Source of the DNA: JACTOJ01 sp032335695
GTDB taxonomy: Bacteria; Bacillota; Clostridia; Clostridiales; Clostridiaceae
DNA length: 64,000 bases
Reading direction: 5' to 3'
Assembly: GCF_032335695.1 (NCBI RefSeq)
Contig: NZ_JACTOJ010000002.1
Location: forward strand, 272,796-336,795
Shown piece after piece: positions 29,503-36,786 of this stretch (position 1 is its first letter; each line of letters opens with the position of its first letter). The notes under the pieces are model-generated. The model searched no databases. It saw only the letters and a program-made list of their open reading frames with translations, and was not told where the DNA came from. A program made the position numbers and the translations under genes.

Positions 29503-30456
29503 TTATATGATTCTTCCTTCTCCGCTTCTCTTAGCTACTTGGTTAGCAAAGATAAGTAATACGATACTAACTACTGATTTAAAAATACCTATAGCTGTAC
29601 CGAAAGAATATCTAAACATTCCAATACCGTAATCTAATGCGTATTTATCAAGGACCAATGATTTATCAGCTACTATGTTATTACCTAAAAGCCACTGTTT
29701 TTCAAATCCTATATTTATAAGATTTCCTATGCTCATTATAAGTAAAACAATTACTGTTGGTCTTATTCCAGGAAGAGTAATATGAATTATCTGCCTAAAC
29801 CTATTTGCTCCATCAACTTTAGCTGCATCATACTGTTCTGTATCGATTCCAGTCATAGCGGCCAAATATATTATGGCGTTCCAACCAGTTTCTTTCCAAA
29901 CATCTGAGCCAGTAACAATTCCCCAAAACCAATTAGGCTTGGTCATAAAATCTACAGGTTTAGAAAATAAATGTAGGTGCACTAATATTTCATTTACAGG
30001 ACCTGTAGTTGACAGCATAGTAGTTACTATATTGGCTACTATTACCCAAGAAACAAAGTGTGGAAGATATGATACTGTTTGTACAAGTCTTTTAAACTTT
30101 ACTCCTCTAAGTTCATTCAGAAATAATGCAAAAACTATAGGTATTAAAAAACCAAATATAATTCCTAAAATACTCATGGCCAAGGTATTTATCATTACCT
30201 TAGGAAACATATCATCTGAAAATAATTGTTTAAAATATTTAAGTCCTACCCATGTTTGATCAAACATAGATTGTCCAGGTTTATAATCTTGAAATGCCAT
30301 GCTCCATCCTGCTAATGGCAAATATTTAAATACAATTACCCATATTACAAAAGGTATCGACATAAGCATAAGATAACGCTGATCTTTTAATTTCTTTAGG
30401 GTTATCTTTTTTTTCTTGCTAGTATTGACTGCTTGGATTTCTGTAGAAACGTTCAT
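29503..30456 (-). CDS. Sugar ABC transporter permease (LplB-type), first gene of the GH95 operon
   Basis: About 317 residues with six helices and the EAA loop YDAAKVDGANRFRQIIHITLPGI. The block RYLMLMSIPFVIWVIVFKYLPLAGWSMAFQDYKPG is typical of LplB/YtbP permeases. The start is the ATG at 30456, since GGAGG lies seven bases upstream, not the in-frame start at 30489. It leads an operon of six genes on the minus strand: two permeases, binding protein, YesM, YesN and GH95. A consensus cre site 29-43 bp upstream of the start suggests catabolite repression by blocking early transcription. Confidence 0.92.
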   Translation of the reverse strand: MNVSTEIQAVNTSKKKKITLKKLKDQRYLMLMSIPFVIWVIVFKYLPLAGWSMAFQDYKPGQSMFDQTWVGLKYFKQLFSDDMFPKVMINTLAMSILGIIFGFLIPIVFALFLNELRGVKFKRLVQTVSYLPHFVSWVIVANIVTTMLSTTGPVNEILVHLHLFSKPVDFMTKPNWFWGIVTGSDVWKETGWNAIIYLAAMTGIDTEQYDAAKVDGANRFRQIIHITLPGIRPTVIVLLIMSIGNLINIGFEKQWLLGNNIVADKSLVLDKYALDYGIGMFRYSFGTAIGIFKSVVSIVLLIFANQVAKRSGEGRII

Positions 30457-30484
30457 ATTATACCTCCATTTATATATTGTATAA

Positions 30485-30499
30485 AGCAATCGATTTCAA
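30485..30499 (-). promoter_or_regulatory. Catabolite-responsive element (cre) upstream of the GH95/ABC operon
   Basis: Minus strand TTGAAATCGATTGCT satisfies every fixed position of WTGNAANCGNWNNCW. It lies 29 bp from the start codon, a position compatible with a roadblock or with covering the transcription start. Confidence 0.6.
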
Positions 30500-30693
30500 T
30501 CTCTAAGTAGATAATATTACATCCTGGAGAAAACCTATACCCACAAAACTGTATATGTTTTCATAGAAAAATAGAGATGTTTGTCTTTTTTTATTTTTTT
30601 ATGCCATATACTATATCTTTCTTAGTACATATATCTAATTTCTAATGTATTTCATGTAAATTTTTTGGGGTATTTAACAATAAAATTTAACCA
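30500..30693. other. Control region between the GH95 operon and manA; no gene seen
   Basis: AT-rich, with no open frame of note and no RNA motif I recognise. It must hold the operon promoter for the minus-strand genes starting at 30456. I could not pick one -35/-10 pair with confidence; TAATAT on the minus strand near 30518 is one possible -10. Confidence 0.5.
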
Positions 30694-30729
30694 TATAAAA
30701 AAAGAAAAGCCCCTTATAGAGCTCTTCTT
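30694..30729 (-). terminator. Terminator after mannose-6-phosphate isomerase gene
   Basis: On the minus strand AAGAAGAGC pairs with GCTTTTCTT and is followed by TTTTTTTATATGG. It lies 35 bp past the stop codon at 30764. Confidence 0.75.
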
Positions 30730-30763
30730 ACATAAATTATTAATTTTCAATTATTATTTAAAA

Positions 30764-31822
30764 CTATGCAGTTACCACTTGGCTAAGCACTTCTTCTTTT
30801 GAATATCCTGCTTTCTCTAAAGGAGCTATAACATCTTTCTCTAAATTAGGAACGCAAGACTTTACAAGCTCTAATTTTCCGCTTATTTCATATTCCCCTA
30901 AAGCTGCAGGTATAAGAATTGATTGACCTCTCTTTATAGTTTCTTTTCCACCATTAAAACTTATTTCTCCTTCGCCATCAAAACAAGTATAAGTGAAAAA
31001 TCTTTCTCCATCTGCATTTTCTTTAATAGTTCCATCTATAGAATACTTTTCTACTGAAAAATATTTATTTGCAACTAGGTACTTCTTACTGCTCTTATCA
31101 TCTAGCTTAATTTCTAAAGGCTTCAATTTTCCTTTCACATTGCAGTTTTCAAAGTTTATTACATCTAAAGCCTTTTCTATATGAAGTGGTCTCTTATTTC
31201 CATTCTTATCTGTTCTATTATAGTCAAACACTCTATAGGTAGTATTTGAATTCTGCTGGATCTCAGCAATAAGTATTCCAGCTCCTATAGCATGAACAAG
31301 GCCTGCTGGTATATTAACTGCATCTCCAGTCTTTACTTCTATGTAGTTAAGGCAATCTTCTATTCTGTCTTCTTTTACAGCTTTAGCAAAGCTTTCTCTA
31401 GTTGTACCAGGTTTAACTCCATAAACTATCTTAGCGCCTTCTTTAGCTTCAACTATGTACCACATTTCATTTTTGCCGTATTCTCCATTTTCATGGACTT
31501 GAGCATATTCATCTTCAGGATGAACTTGCACGGATAATCTATCATTAGCGTCAATTAGTTTTATAAGAAGAGGAAATTTTTCTACATCTTTCTCTTCCAA
31601 CTTATACCCTACTAAATCTCTTCCTAATTTTTTTATTAAAGCTGTTAAGGATATTCCCTTATATTCTCCATTAGCAACAATTCCTTCTCCGTCTGGATGG
31701 CCTGATATTTCCCAGCTTTCTGCAACTATGCCTTCTGGTAAATCTTTCCCAAACTTTGCAAGCTCTCTGCCGCCCCAAATATAATCTTTATATACCGGTT
31801 CAAATTTTAATGGATATAACAT
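30764..31822 (-). CDS. manA: Mannose-6-phosphate isomerase, class I
   Basis: Zinc enzyme interconverting mannose-6-phosphate and fructose-6-phosphate in the cytoplasm. It is 352 residues long. The start MLYPLKFEPVYKDYIWGGREL and zinc-site segment LSVQVHPEDEYA with the later KNEMWYI block identify the short Firmicutes type. GDAVNIPAGLVHAIGAGILIAEIQQNSNTTYRVFDYNR carries the remaining metal and active-site residues. It probably channels mannose released by the beta-mannosidase at 36787 and other mannosides into glycolysis. It is transcribed separately. Start ATG at 31822 has GGGAGG upstream. Confidence 0.93.
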   Translation of the reverse strand: MLYPLKFEPVYKDYIWGGRELAKFGKDLPEGIVAESWEISGHPDGEGIVANGEYKGISLTALIKKLGRDLVGYKLEEKDVEKFPLLIKLIDANDRLSVQVHPEDEYAQVHENGEYGKNEMWYIVEAKEGAKIVYGVKPGTTRESFAKAVKEDRIEDCLNYIEVKTGDAVNIPAGLVHAIGAGILIAEIQQNSNTTYRVFDYNRTDKNGNKRPLHIEKALDVINFENCNVKGKLKPLEIKLDDKSSKKYLVANKYFSVEKYSIDGTIKENADGERFFTYTCFDGEGEISFNGGKETIKRGQSILIPAALGEYEISGKLELVKSCVPNLEKDVIAPLEKAGYSKEEVLSQVVTA

Positions 31823-31949
31823 TTAAATTACCTCCCACAAGATGTATTTACACGGTTATTATATCACTACACATGAAATTTTCATAATTAAAAAGTTTAT
31901 TCCCTACTTAGAAAAACATTGATGTAAAACTTCATTTATCAATATTCTT

Positions 31950-32960
31950 TTAAACCGCAGCCTTCTTTAAATATATCTTGCTTTGTTCGCTCCATGTCTC
32001 TCCAGGAGAAAGCATTCTGAAACCAGTTTCTTCTGCTGGCAAATTAATATTAGGAGCATTTATTGCCCAAGTTTGTGGCTCTGGGCACAAAAAATCAACA
32101 GTTTTTTCCCAGTTCCATACTGTCCAATCCTTATATTCATCTCCCACTTCATAGAATAGACTTATATTCTTATGTATGTCTGAAAGTATTGCTCCATGAT
32201 ACTCTTTTCCTGAAATATTCAATTTATTTACAGTATAGGGGGTATCTAGTGATATAGCAAAAGGCATCATTCCTTCTTCTCTATATTTCTTTTCCTCCTC
32301 ACTTAAAGGAAGGTATTTCCCAGTAGGAAGCATCCTAGAGTTTACCTCCCACTTCTTATCAACTGATAATTTAAGCTTGTATTCCTCTTTTGAGCTTCCT
32401 TGGCAAAATGGGGTATTAAAAGCAGTATGGAAACCTAATCCAAAGGGCATTGCTTCTTTACTTTTATTTATGAAGCTTACCTTGTGGGTCAGGCCTTCTG
32501 AGCTTAATCTATAATTCAATTTACATTGAAATTCATGTTTAAAATAGCTATATATTGCATCATTAAATCTATTACTTTCAAAAACAGCTTCTATTTCCAC
32601 AGCCTCTTCTTTTTCCAATATCTCCGCCTTTGTTACTGCAAATTGCTGCCTTATCAAAATCCCATGTATGTGGTTATTATTATTCACCTCATTTATTGGA
32701 AATTTATATTCCTTTCCTTCAGCAGAAAATTTTCCATCTTCAATTCTGTTTGGTGGAAATAAAATAGGTATTCCATAGGCTTGAGGCATATCTGCTAAAT
32801 CTTCATAACTTTTAGGAGTTCTAAATATATCAACTCCAAGCTTTTTATTTTTAAGCTCAACTATATTAGCTCCCCAGCTTGGAAGCATAAGTGCCTCATA
32901 TCCTCCAGCCTCGAAATATAATGCATCGTTTCCTAAAAATTTTCTTTTTTCTATATTCAT
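31950..32960 (-). CDS. Aldose 1-epimerase family protein
   Basis: A 336-residue galactose-mutarotase-like beta-sandwich protein. The opening FLGNDALYFEAGGYEALMLPSWGANIVELKNK, the NNNHIHGILIRQQF block (general-acid histidine) and MPFGLGFHTAFNTPF (second histidine) fit the family. The catalytic glutamate is less easily assigned. It would interconvert sugar anomers in the cytoplasm and support use of imported oligosaccharides. It lies between manA and a DUF1189-like gene on the same strand, with GGAGG before ATG 32960. Substrate is unknown. Confidence 0.82.
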   Translation of the reverse strand: MNIEKRKFLGNDALYFEAGGYEALMLPSWGANIVELKNKKLGVDIFRTPKSYEDLADMPQAYGIPILFPPNRIEDGKFSAEGKEYKFPINEVNNNNHIHGILIRQQFAVTKAEILEKEEAVEIEAVFESNRFNDAIYSYFKHEFQCKLNYRLSSEGLTHKVSFINKSKEAMPFGLGFHTAFNTPFCQGSSKEEYKLKLSVDKKWEVNSRMLPTGKYLPLSEEEKKYREEGMMPFAISLDTPYTVNKLNISGKEYHGAILSDIHKNISLFYEVGDEYKDWTVWNWEKTVDFLCPEPQTWAINAPNINLPAEETGFRMLSPGETWSEQSKIYLKKAAV

Positions 32961-32997
32961 TTTCTTCCTCCTTCAATGGTTTAAAAAATATCCTAAT

Positions 32998-33747
32998 TTA
33001 AAAATCATTCTTTCCAAGCGCTCTTATAACATAAACTGCCGCAATCATATAAATGTAAAAATAGTAATACATGCTTATGTTTATAAAAGGAAATAAAGAT
33101 ATTATACCTATTACTGCAATAGGCAGTGTCAAAGAATAAACAGATATTCTATAGGTCTCCTTAAATTTTAGTTTTGAGGGTCTCATTTTTTTAAATATTA
33201 ATCCTATTGCTCCAAACAATAATGAATAAATAAAGCTAAGACAAATAAAAATCACTAAAATTATTGCTGATAAAAGCAAAATAAAATATGGTATTGATCC
33301 TACTACATTTCTTGCAGCTTGCTTATCTGTGTCACTGTTAAACATATCCCTATAAGGTATATTCATAATACTATTACCAGAGGTTTTTATTATCATACCA
33401 TCCTCAGTCATAGCAAAAGCTTGTTTATATTTTTTAACTAAACTGTCACTTGATTTAACAGATGAATCAACTATTACTCCAACCCCATTTACCTCAGTAA
33501 CTAATTTTTCATTATTGTTAGTGCTAAGCTCACCATTTTGAATTTTAAATTCTGGCATTTTAGAATCATATACCTTAGGAATAGCTGAGAGCACTGTCAT
33601 ATATTTTTTCTGAAATGACAGGGAAACAAATAATCCAAAAACCACTGTAAGCAATAATAGATATCCTATTACCCTAGTCATTCTATATTTAACAACTTCC
33701 TTATAATGCTTAATATTCGTTATGCTGCCAATAAAATCATTTATCAT
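32998..33747 (-). CDS. DUF1189-like membrane protein
   Basis: About 249 residues. The first membrane helix is near 30-50, followed by an extracellular domain of about 100 residues that includes VYDSKMPEFKIQNGEL and the TEDGMIIKTSG segment. Three to four more helices follow. The layout and these blocks match DUF1189 proteins, some of which occur near maltodextrin or other sugar-use genes; the role is unknown. I choose ATG 33747, preceded by GGAAGGAG. The longer frame to 33807 would start within the predicted promoter at 33780-33807. Confidence 0.75.
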   Translation of the reverse strand: MINDFIGSITNIKHYKEVVKYRMTRVIGYLLLLTVVFGLFVSLSFQKKYMTVLSAIPKVYDSKMPEFKIQNGELSTNNNEKLVTEVNGVGVIVDSSVKSSDSLVKKYKQAFAMTEDGMIIKTSGNSIMNIPYRDMFNSDTDKQAARNVVGSIPYFILLLSAIILVIFICLSFIYSLLFGAIGLIFKKMRPSKLKFKETYRISVYSLTLPIAVIGIISLFPFINISMYYYFYIYMIAAVYVIRALGKNDF

Positions 33748-33779
33748 TATATTCTCCTTCCAAAAATCAGTAATAATTA

Positions 33780-33807
33780 ATTGTACTATTGTTGTTAACC
33801 AATGCAA
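33780..33807 (-). promoter_or_regulatory. Putative promoter of the DUF1189-like gene
   Basis: On the minus strand TTGCAT (33802-33807), a 16-bp spacer and TACAAT (33780-33785) sit just upstream of the chosen start at 33747. Confidence 0.5.
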
Positions 33808-34110
33808 TCATAAAATAAAATCCTTTACAAGCTATTATACATTATCTAAAATTTGTTTTCCATATCAAGCTGCAAGCTTACTGGATAATTTCATTTTTAT
33901 ATACAAAAATGAATTAAAAATTTGTTATTTGTTATAATAGACATGAATTGTGCGATTCTATTCACTTCCTTTAAATCATTTCGCCTGCATATGAATATTG
34001 TAAAATTAAATTGCATTCAACTTTTTTTCATTAAACTATTTACTTTAAGTAAAATTATATATTATAATATATTTGATAATAATTATTAAATAATAATTGG
34101 AGGAAATAAA
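33808..34110. other. Divergent intergenic region; palindrome but no gene seen
   Basis: About 300 bp, very AT-rich. It contains a hairpin near 33890-33912 (TTCATTTTT/AAAAATGAA) and a perfect 15-bp palindrome TTTACTTTAAGTAAA at 34039-34053, about 57 bp before the nitroreductase start. The palindrome could be an operator. A 48-codon frame starting near 33944 has no ribosome site and I do not consider it a gene. Confidence 0.5.
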
Positions 34111-34848
34111 ATGAATGATACAATTAGATTGATACAAAATCATAGATCAATAAGAAATTATTTAGATAAAGATATTCCTGAAGAGGTATTAGATGAAATA
34201 TTAAAAGCTTCTCAATCTATGCCGAATTCCATAAATGGTCAGCAGATCTCAGTTATAGTAGTTAAGGACAAAAAAAGGAAGAGCGAAATATCCGCTGCTT
34301 CTGGAAGTAACCCTTGGATTGATCAGGCTCCAGTATTTTTAATTTTTGTAGCAGACTTTTATAAAACTAATATAGCTGCATTAAAATCAGGTAAGAAACA
34401 AGTTATACAAGAAAGCGTTGAAGGTACTCTAGCTGCTACTTTTGATGCTGGTCTTGCTATGGGAGGAGCTATAGTAGCCGCTGAATCTTTAGGGCTTGGT
34501 ATTGTTCCTATAGGCGGCGTGAGAACTAATCCTGAAGAAATCATACGTCTCTTAGAACTTCCTGAGTATACTTTTCCTTTAGCTGGTCTAGTAATAGGCT
34601 ATCCAGCTGATAACTCTGCTCTTAAGCCAAGACTTCCTCTAGAAAGCTTTGCTCACGAAGAAACTTACAATAAAGAAAAAGTTAAAGAAGCTATAGATAC
34701 TTATGATAAGGCTATGGAAGAATATTATACTAAGCGTGGAGACAAATCAACTAATTGGAGCAATCAAGTTTCCAGCATATATCAATTTGTTTACTTTCCA
34801 AAAGTATACCCAACTATGAAAAAACAAGGTTTTTTGAATGACAAATAG
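34111..34848 (+). CDS. NfsA/NfrA-type NADPH-dependent flavin oxidoreductase (nitroreductase family)
   Basis: A 245-residue FMN enzyme. The N-terminal phosphate-binding pattern QNHRSIRNYLDKDIPEEVLDEILKASQSMPNSINGQQ is characteristic. AAESLGLGIVPIGGVR and LPEYTFPLAGLVIGYPAD are the NfsA/FRP-type blocks, and an arginine/lysine-rich C-terminal lobe follows. It would reduce quinones, nitroaromatics or flavin in the cytoplasm and its physiological role is open. It has its own upstream region with a 15-bp palindrome. GGAGG precedes ATG 34111. Confidence 0.9.
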   Translation: MNDTIRLIQNHRSIRNYLDKDIPEEVLDEILKASQSMPNSINGQQISVIVVKDKKRKSEISAASGSNPWIDQAPVFLIFVADFYKTNIAALKSGKKQVIQESVEGTLAATFDAGLAMGGAIVAAESLGLGIVPIGGVRTNPEEIIRLLELPEYTFPLAGLVIGYPADNSALKPRLPLESFAHEETYNKEKVKEAIDTYDKAMEEYYTKRGDKSTNWSNQVSSIYQFVYFPKVYPTMKKQGFLNDK

Positions 34849-34912
34849 TAACATTGACAAGCTATTGCTCTTTATAGTACATTAGCCTTATAAAATAGAA
34901 AAAGGTGATGCT

Positions 34913-35701
34913 ATGATTAAACTTATTGCTTCAGATATGGATGGAACTCTATTAGATGAAAATGGTAATCTTCCAAAAGATTTTTTTCACATCTTTAATA
35001 TGCTGAAATCTAATGACATAATTTTTGCTGTAGCAAGCGGAAGGCAGTATGCTACATTAAAAAAGACTATGGATTCCATCAAAGATGACGTACTATTTAT
35101 AGCAGAAAACGGCAGTTTAGTAGTTTACAAAAATAAAGAATTGTACTCTTGTTATATTGATAAAGAAAATGTTAATAAAATTATAGATGTATCTAGAAGC
35201 TTAGATTCAGTTGAAGCTGTACTTTGCGGAAAGTATTGTGCATATACAGAGGCTAAAGATGAAAAGTTTATTAAAGAAATGAAAAAATATTATGCTAGTC
35301 TTGAAATTGTAGATAATCTAAAGCAGGTTAAGGCTGACATAATAAAAATAGCTGTTTGTGATATGAATGATCCTTATTCCAACTCTTATCCTGCATATTT
35401 TAATAATTTAAAGGACCAATTAAGTGTTGTAATTTCAGGTGCTATATGGGTGGACATAATGAATCCTAAAGCTAATAAAGGTGAAGCTATTAAATATATA
35501 CTAGATAAATTCAATATATCTTCAGAGGAGACTATGGCCTTCGGAGATTACTTTAATGATGTTGAAATGCTAAAAATAGCTGGACATAGTTATGCCATGG
35601 AGAATGCTCCAGAAGGAGTAAAAAAGCATGCAAAATATATAGCTAAAAGCAATATTGAAAATGGCGTGCTGTCTGCTATAAAAGATAAGATATTAGCTTA
35701 A
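34913..35701 (+). CDS. HAD-superfamily Cof-type phosphatase
   Basis: A 262-residue cytoplasmic sugar-phosphate-type phosphatase. Motif I is ASDMDGTLLDENGNL (nucleophile Asp9), motif II is AVASGRQYATLKK, motif III is the lysine in NPKANKGEAIKYIL, and motif IV is MAFGDYFNDVEMLKIAGHSYAMENA. The C2B cap lies between motifs II and III. Such enzymes have broad substrates, so none is assigned. It follows the nitroreductase gene by 64 bp and may be co-transcribed. GGTG precedes ATG 34913. Confidence 0.9.
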   Translation: MIKLIASDMDGTLLDENGNLPKDFFHIFNMLKSNDIIFAVASGRQYATLKKTMDSIKDDVLFIAENGSLVVYKNKELYSCYIDKENVNKIIDVSRSLDSVEAVLCGKYCAYTEAKDEKFIKEMKKYYASLEIVDNLKQVKADIIKIAVCDMNDPYSNSYPAYFNNLKDQLSVVISGAIWVDIMNPKANKGEAIKYILDKFNISSEETMAFGDYFNDVEMLKIAGHSYAMENAPEGVKKHAKYIAKSNIENGVLSAIKDKILA

Positions 35702-35702
35702 T

Positions 35703-35746
35703 AAATTTAGTTAAGAGGAGAATTAAAAGCTCCTCTTCTTAAATTT
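35703..35746. terminator. Hairpin between convergent HAD and AraC genes
   Basis: AAGAGGAG pairs with CTCCTCTT, with outer AAATTT on both sides. It spans the last codons and stop of the minus-strand AraC gene and lies just past the plus-strand HAD stop, so it could terminate both. Confidence 0.65.
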
Positions 35747-36564
35747 AATGGTGAAACATTATATTTTCTTTTAAACATATGATAAAAATGGCTTAAGTTC
35801 TCAAAGCCTGATTCCAAGGCTATATAGGTGACATCCATATTGGTGGTAAGCAATAAATGCTTTGCGTGTTTTAGCTTTAAATCATTAATATATTCCACTG
35901 GAGTACAAGCAAGCACTTTTCTAAAAACTCTATTTACATGTCCTATACTTTTACCTGATAATTCATATAGCCTTGTAATTCCTAATATAAAATTCTCAGA
36001 TTTCTGCATATTAATAAGCAATGTCTCCATCCATTCAGGCATTTCTTTTTTATTCTTATCTCTATATTGCCAAAAAAACTTAAGAAGTATATCTACAAGA
36101 AGGCCTCTTCTTTGAATATCCAACAACTCTTTATCATTTAATGCTAAAGCATTAATTTTATCAAGTCTTCCTACAATTTCATCAATTTCTAAAGAGGATA
36201 ATATGGTTATTAAAGGCAGTCTTGCTTCTAGGAATCTTTCTGGCTTAAATGCACTTCCTATAAATTTAAAGGTTTCTGAAATGCACTCTCTTGTGTAACA
36301 TATATTTATAAATTTACAATCATATTCCTCATAATTTTCATAGCAATGTACATCTTCAGGCCTCATAAATACTAAACTTCCTTCAGATAGATATTGCCTT
36401 TCTCCATTTACCTTATGTATTGCCTTTCCTTCCGTGATAAAAAAGATCTCAAAATAATCATGAGTATGCATTGGAGATGCATACTTTAAGGAGCTCACAG
36501 TAAAATGATGAGATTGTATTCCTATTCCTATATTATTTTCTGCCATATACTTAGTTAATTCCAT
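35707..36564 (-). CDS. AraC-family regulator with cupin sensor
   Basis: About 285 residues. The cupin half contains SPMHTHDYFEIFFITEGKAIHKVNGERQYL and LVFMRPEDVHCYE. The DNA-binding half has GITRLYELSGKSIGHVNRVFRK and VTYIALESGFENLSHFYHMFKRKY. It is divergent from the beta-mannosidase gene, so it is the likely mannoside-responsive regulator of that gene. The start is placed at ATG 36564 with GAGGTG nine bases upstream rather than at 36573. A copy of the 38-nt palindromic repeat begins 41 bp upstream of the start codon. Confidence 0.88.
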   Translation of the reverse strand: MELTKYMAENNIGIGIQSHHFTVSSLKYASPMHTHDYFEIFFITEGKAIHKVNGERQYLSEGSLVFMRPEDVHCYENYEEYDCKFINICYTRECISETFKFIGSAFKPERFLEARLPLITILSSLEIDEIVGRLDKINALALNDKELLDIQRRGLLVDILLKFFWQYRDKNKKEMPEWMETLLINMQKSENFILGITRLYELSGKSIGHVNRVFRKVLACTPVEYINDLKLKHAKHLLLTTNMDVTYIALESGFENLSHFYHMFKRKYNVSPLNLRRGAFNSPLN

Positions 36565-36604
36565 AACCAACACCTCATTAAAAATTATTCTTTATATAAA
36601 GGTA

Positions 36605-36642
36605 GTTTTAAATCAGTATAAAAACCAGCACTGATTTAAAAC
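36605..36642. repeat. 38-nt dispersed palindromic repeat, copy 2
   Basis: Arms GTTTTAAATCAGTAT and GCACTGATTTAAAAC around loop AAAAACCA. It has the same length and layout as copy 1, with five differences. The C-G pair at arm position 9 is T-A here. It lies between the AraC gene and the divergent beta-mannosidase gene. Confidence 0.85.
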
Positions 36643-36786
36643 AGCACAAAATGTTAAAATAGCACATTAACAATGTTAATTAAAGACAAGTATTAAATAA
36701 TTGTATTGCTATAATTATATGGTAATGATATTTAAAATTCAATAGAATTAAAAGTTTAAATACTACAATACAAGGAGGATATTTCT

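Noticed and set aside
33944..34090. A 48-codon plus-strand frame (MNCAILFTSFKS...) upstream of the nitroreductase gene
   Set aside because: No ribosome site, no recognisable protein features, and it runs through the palindrome and promoter region of the next gene.
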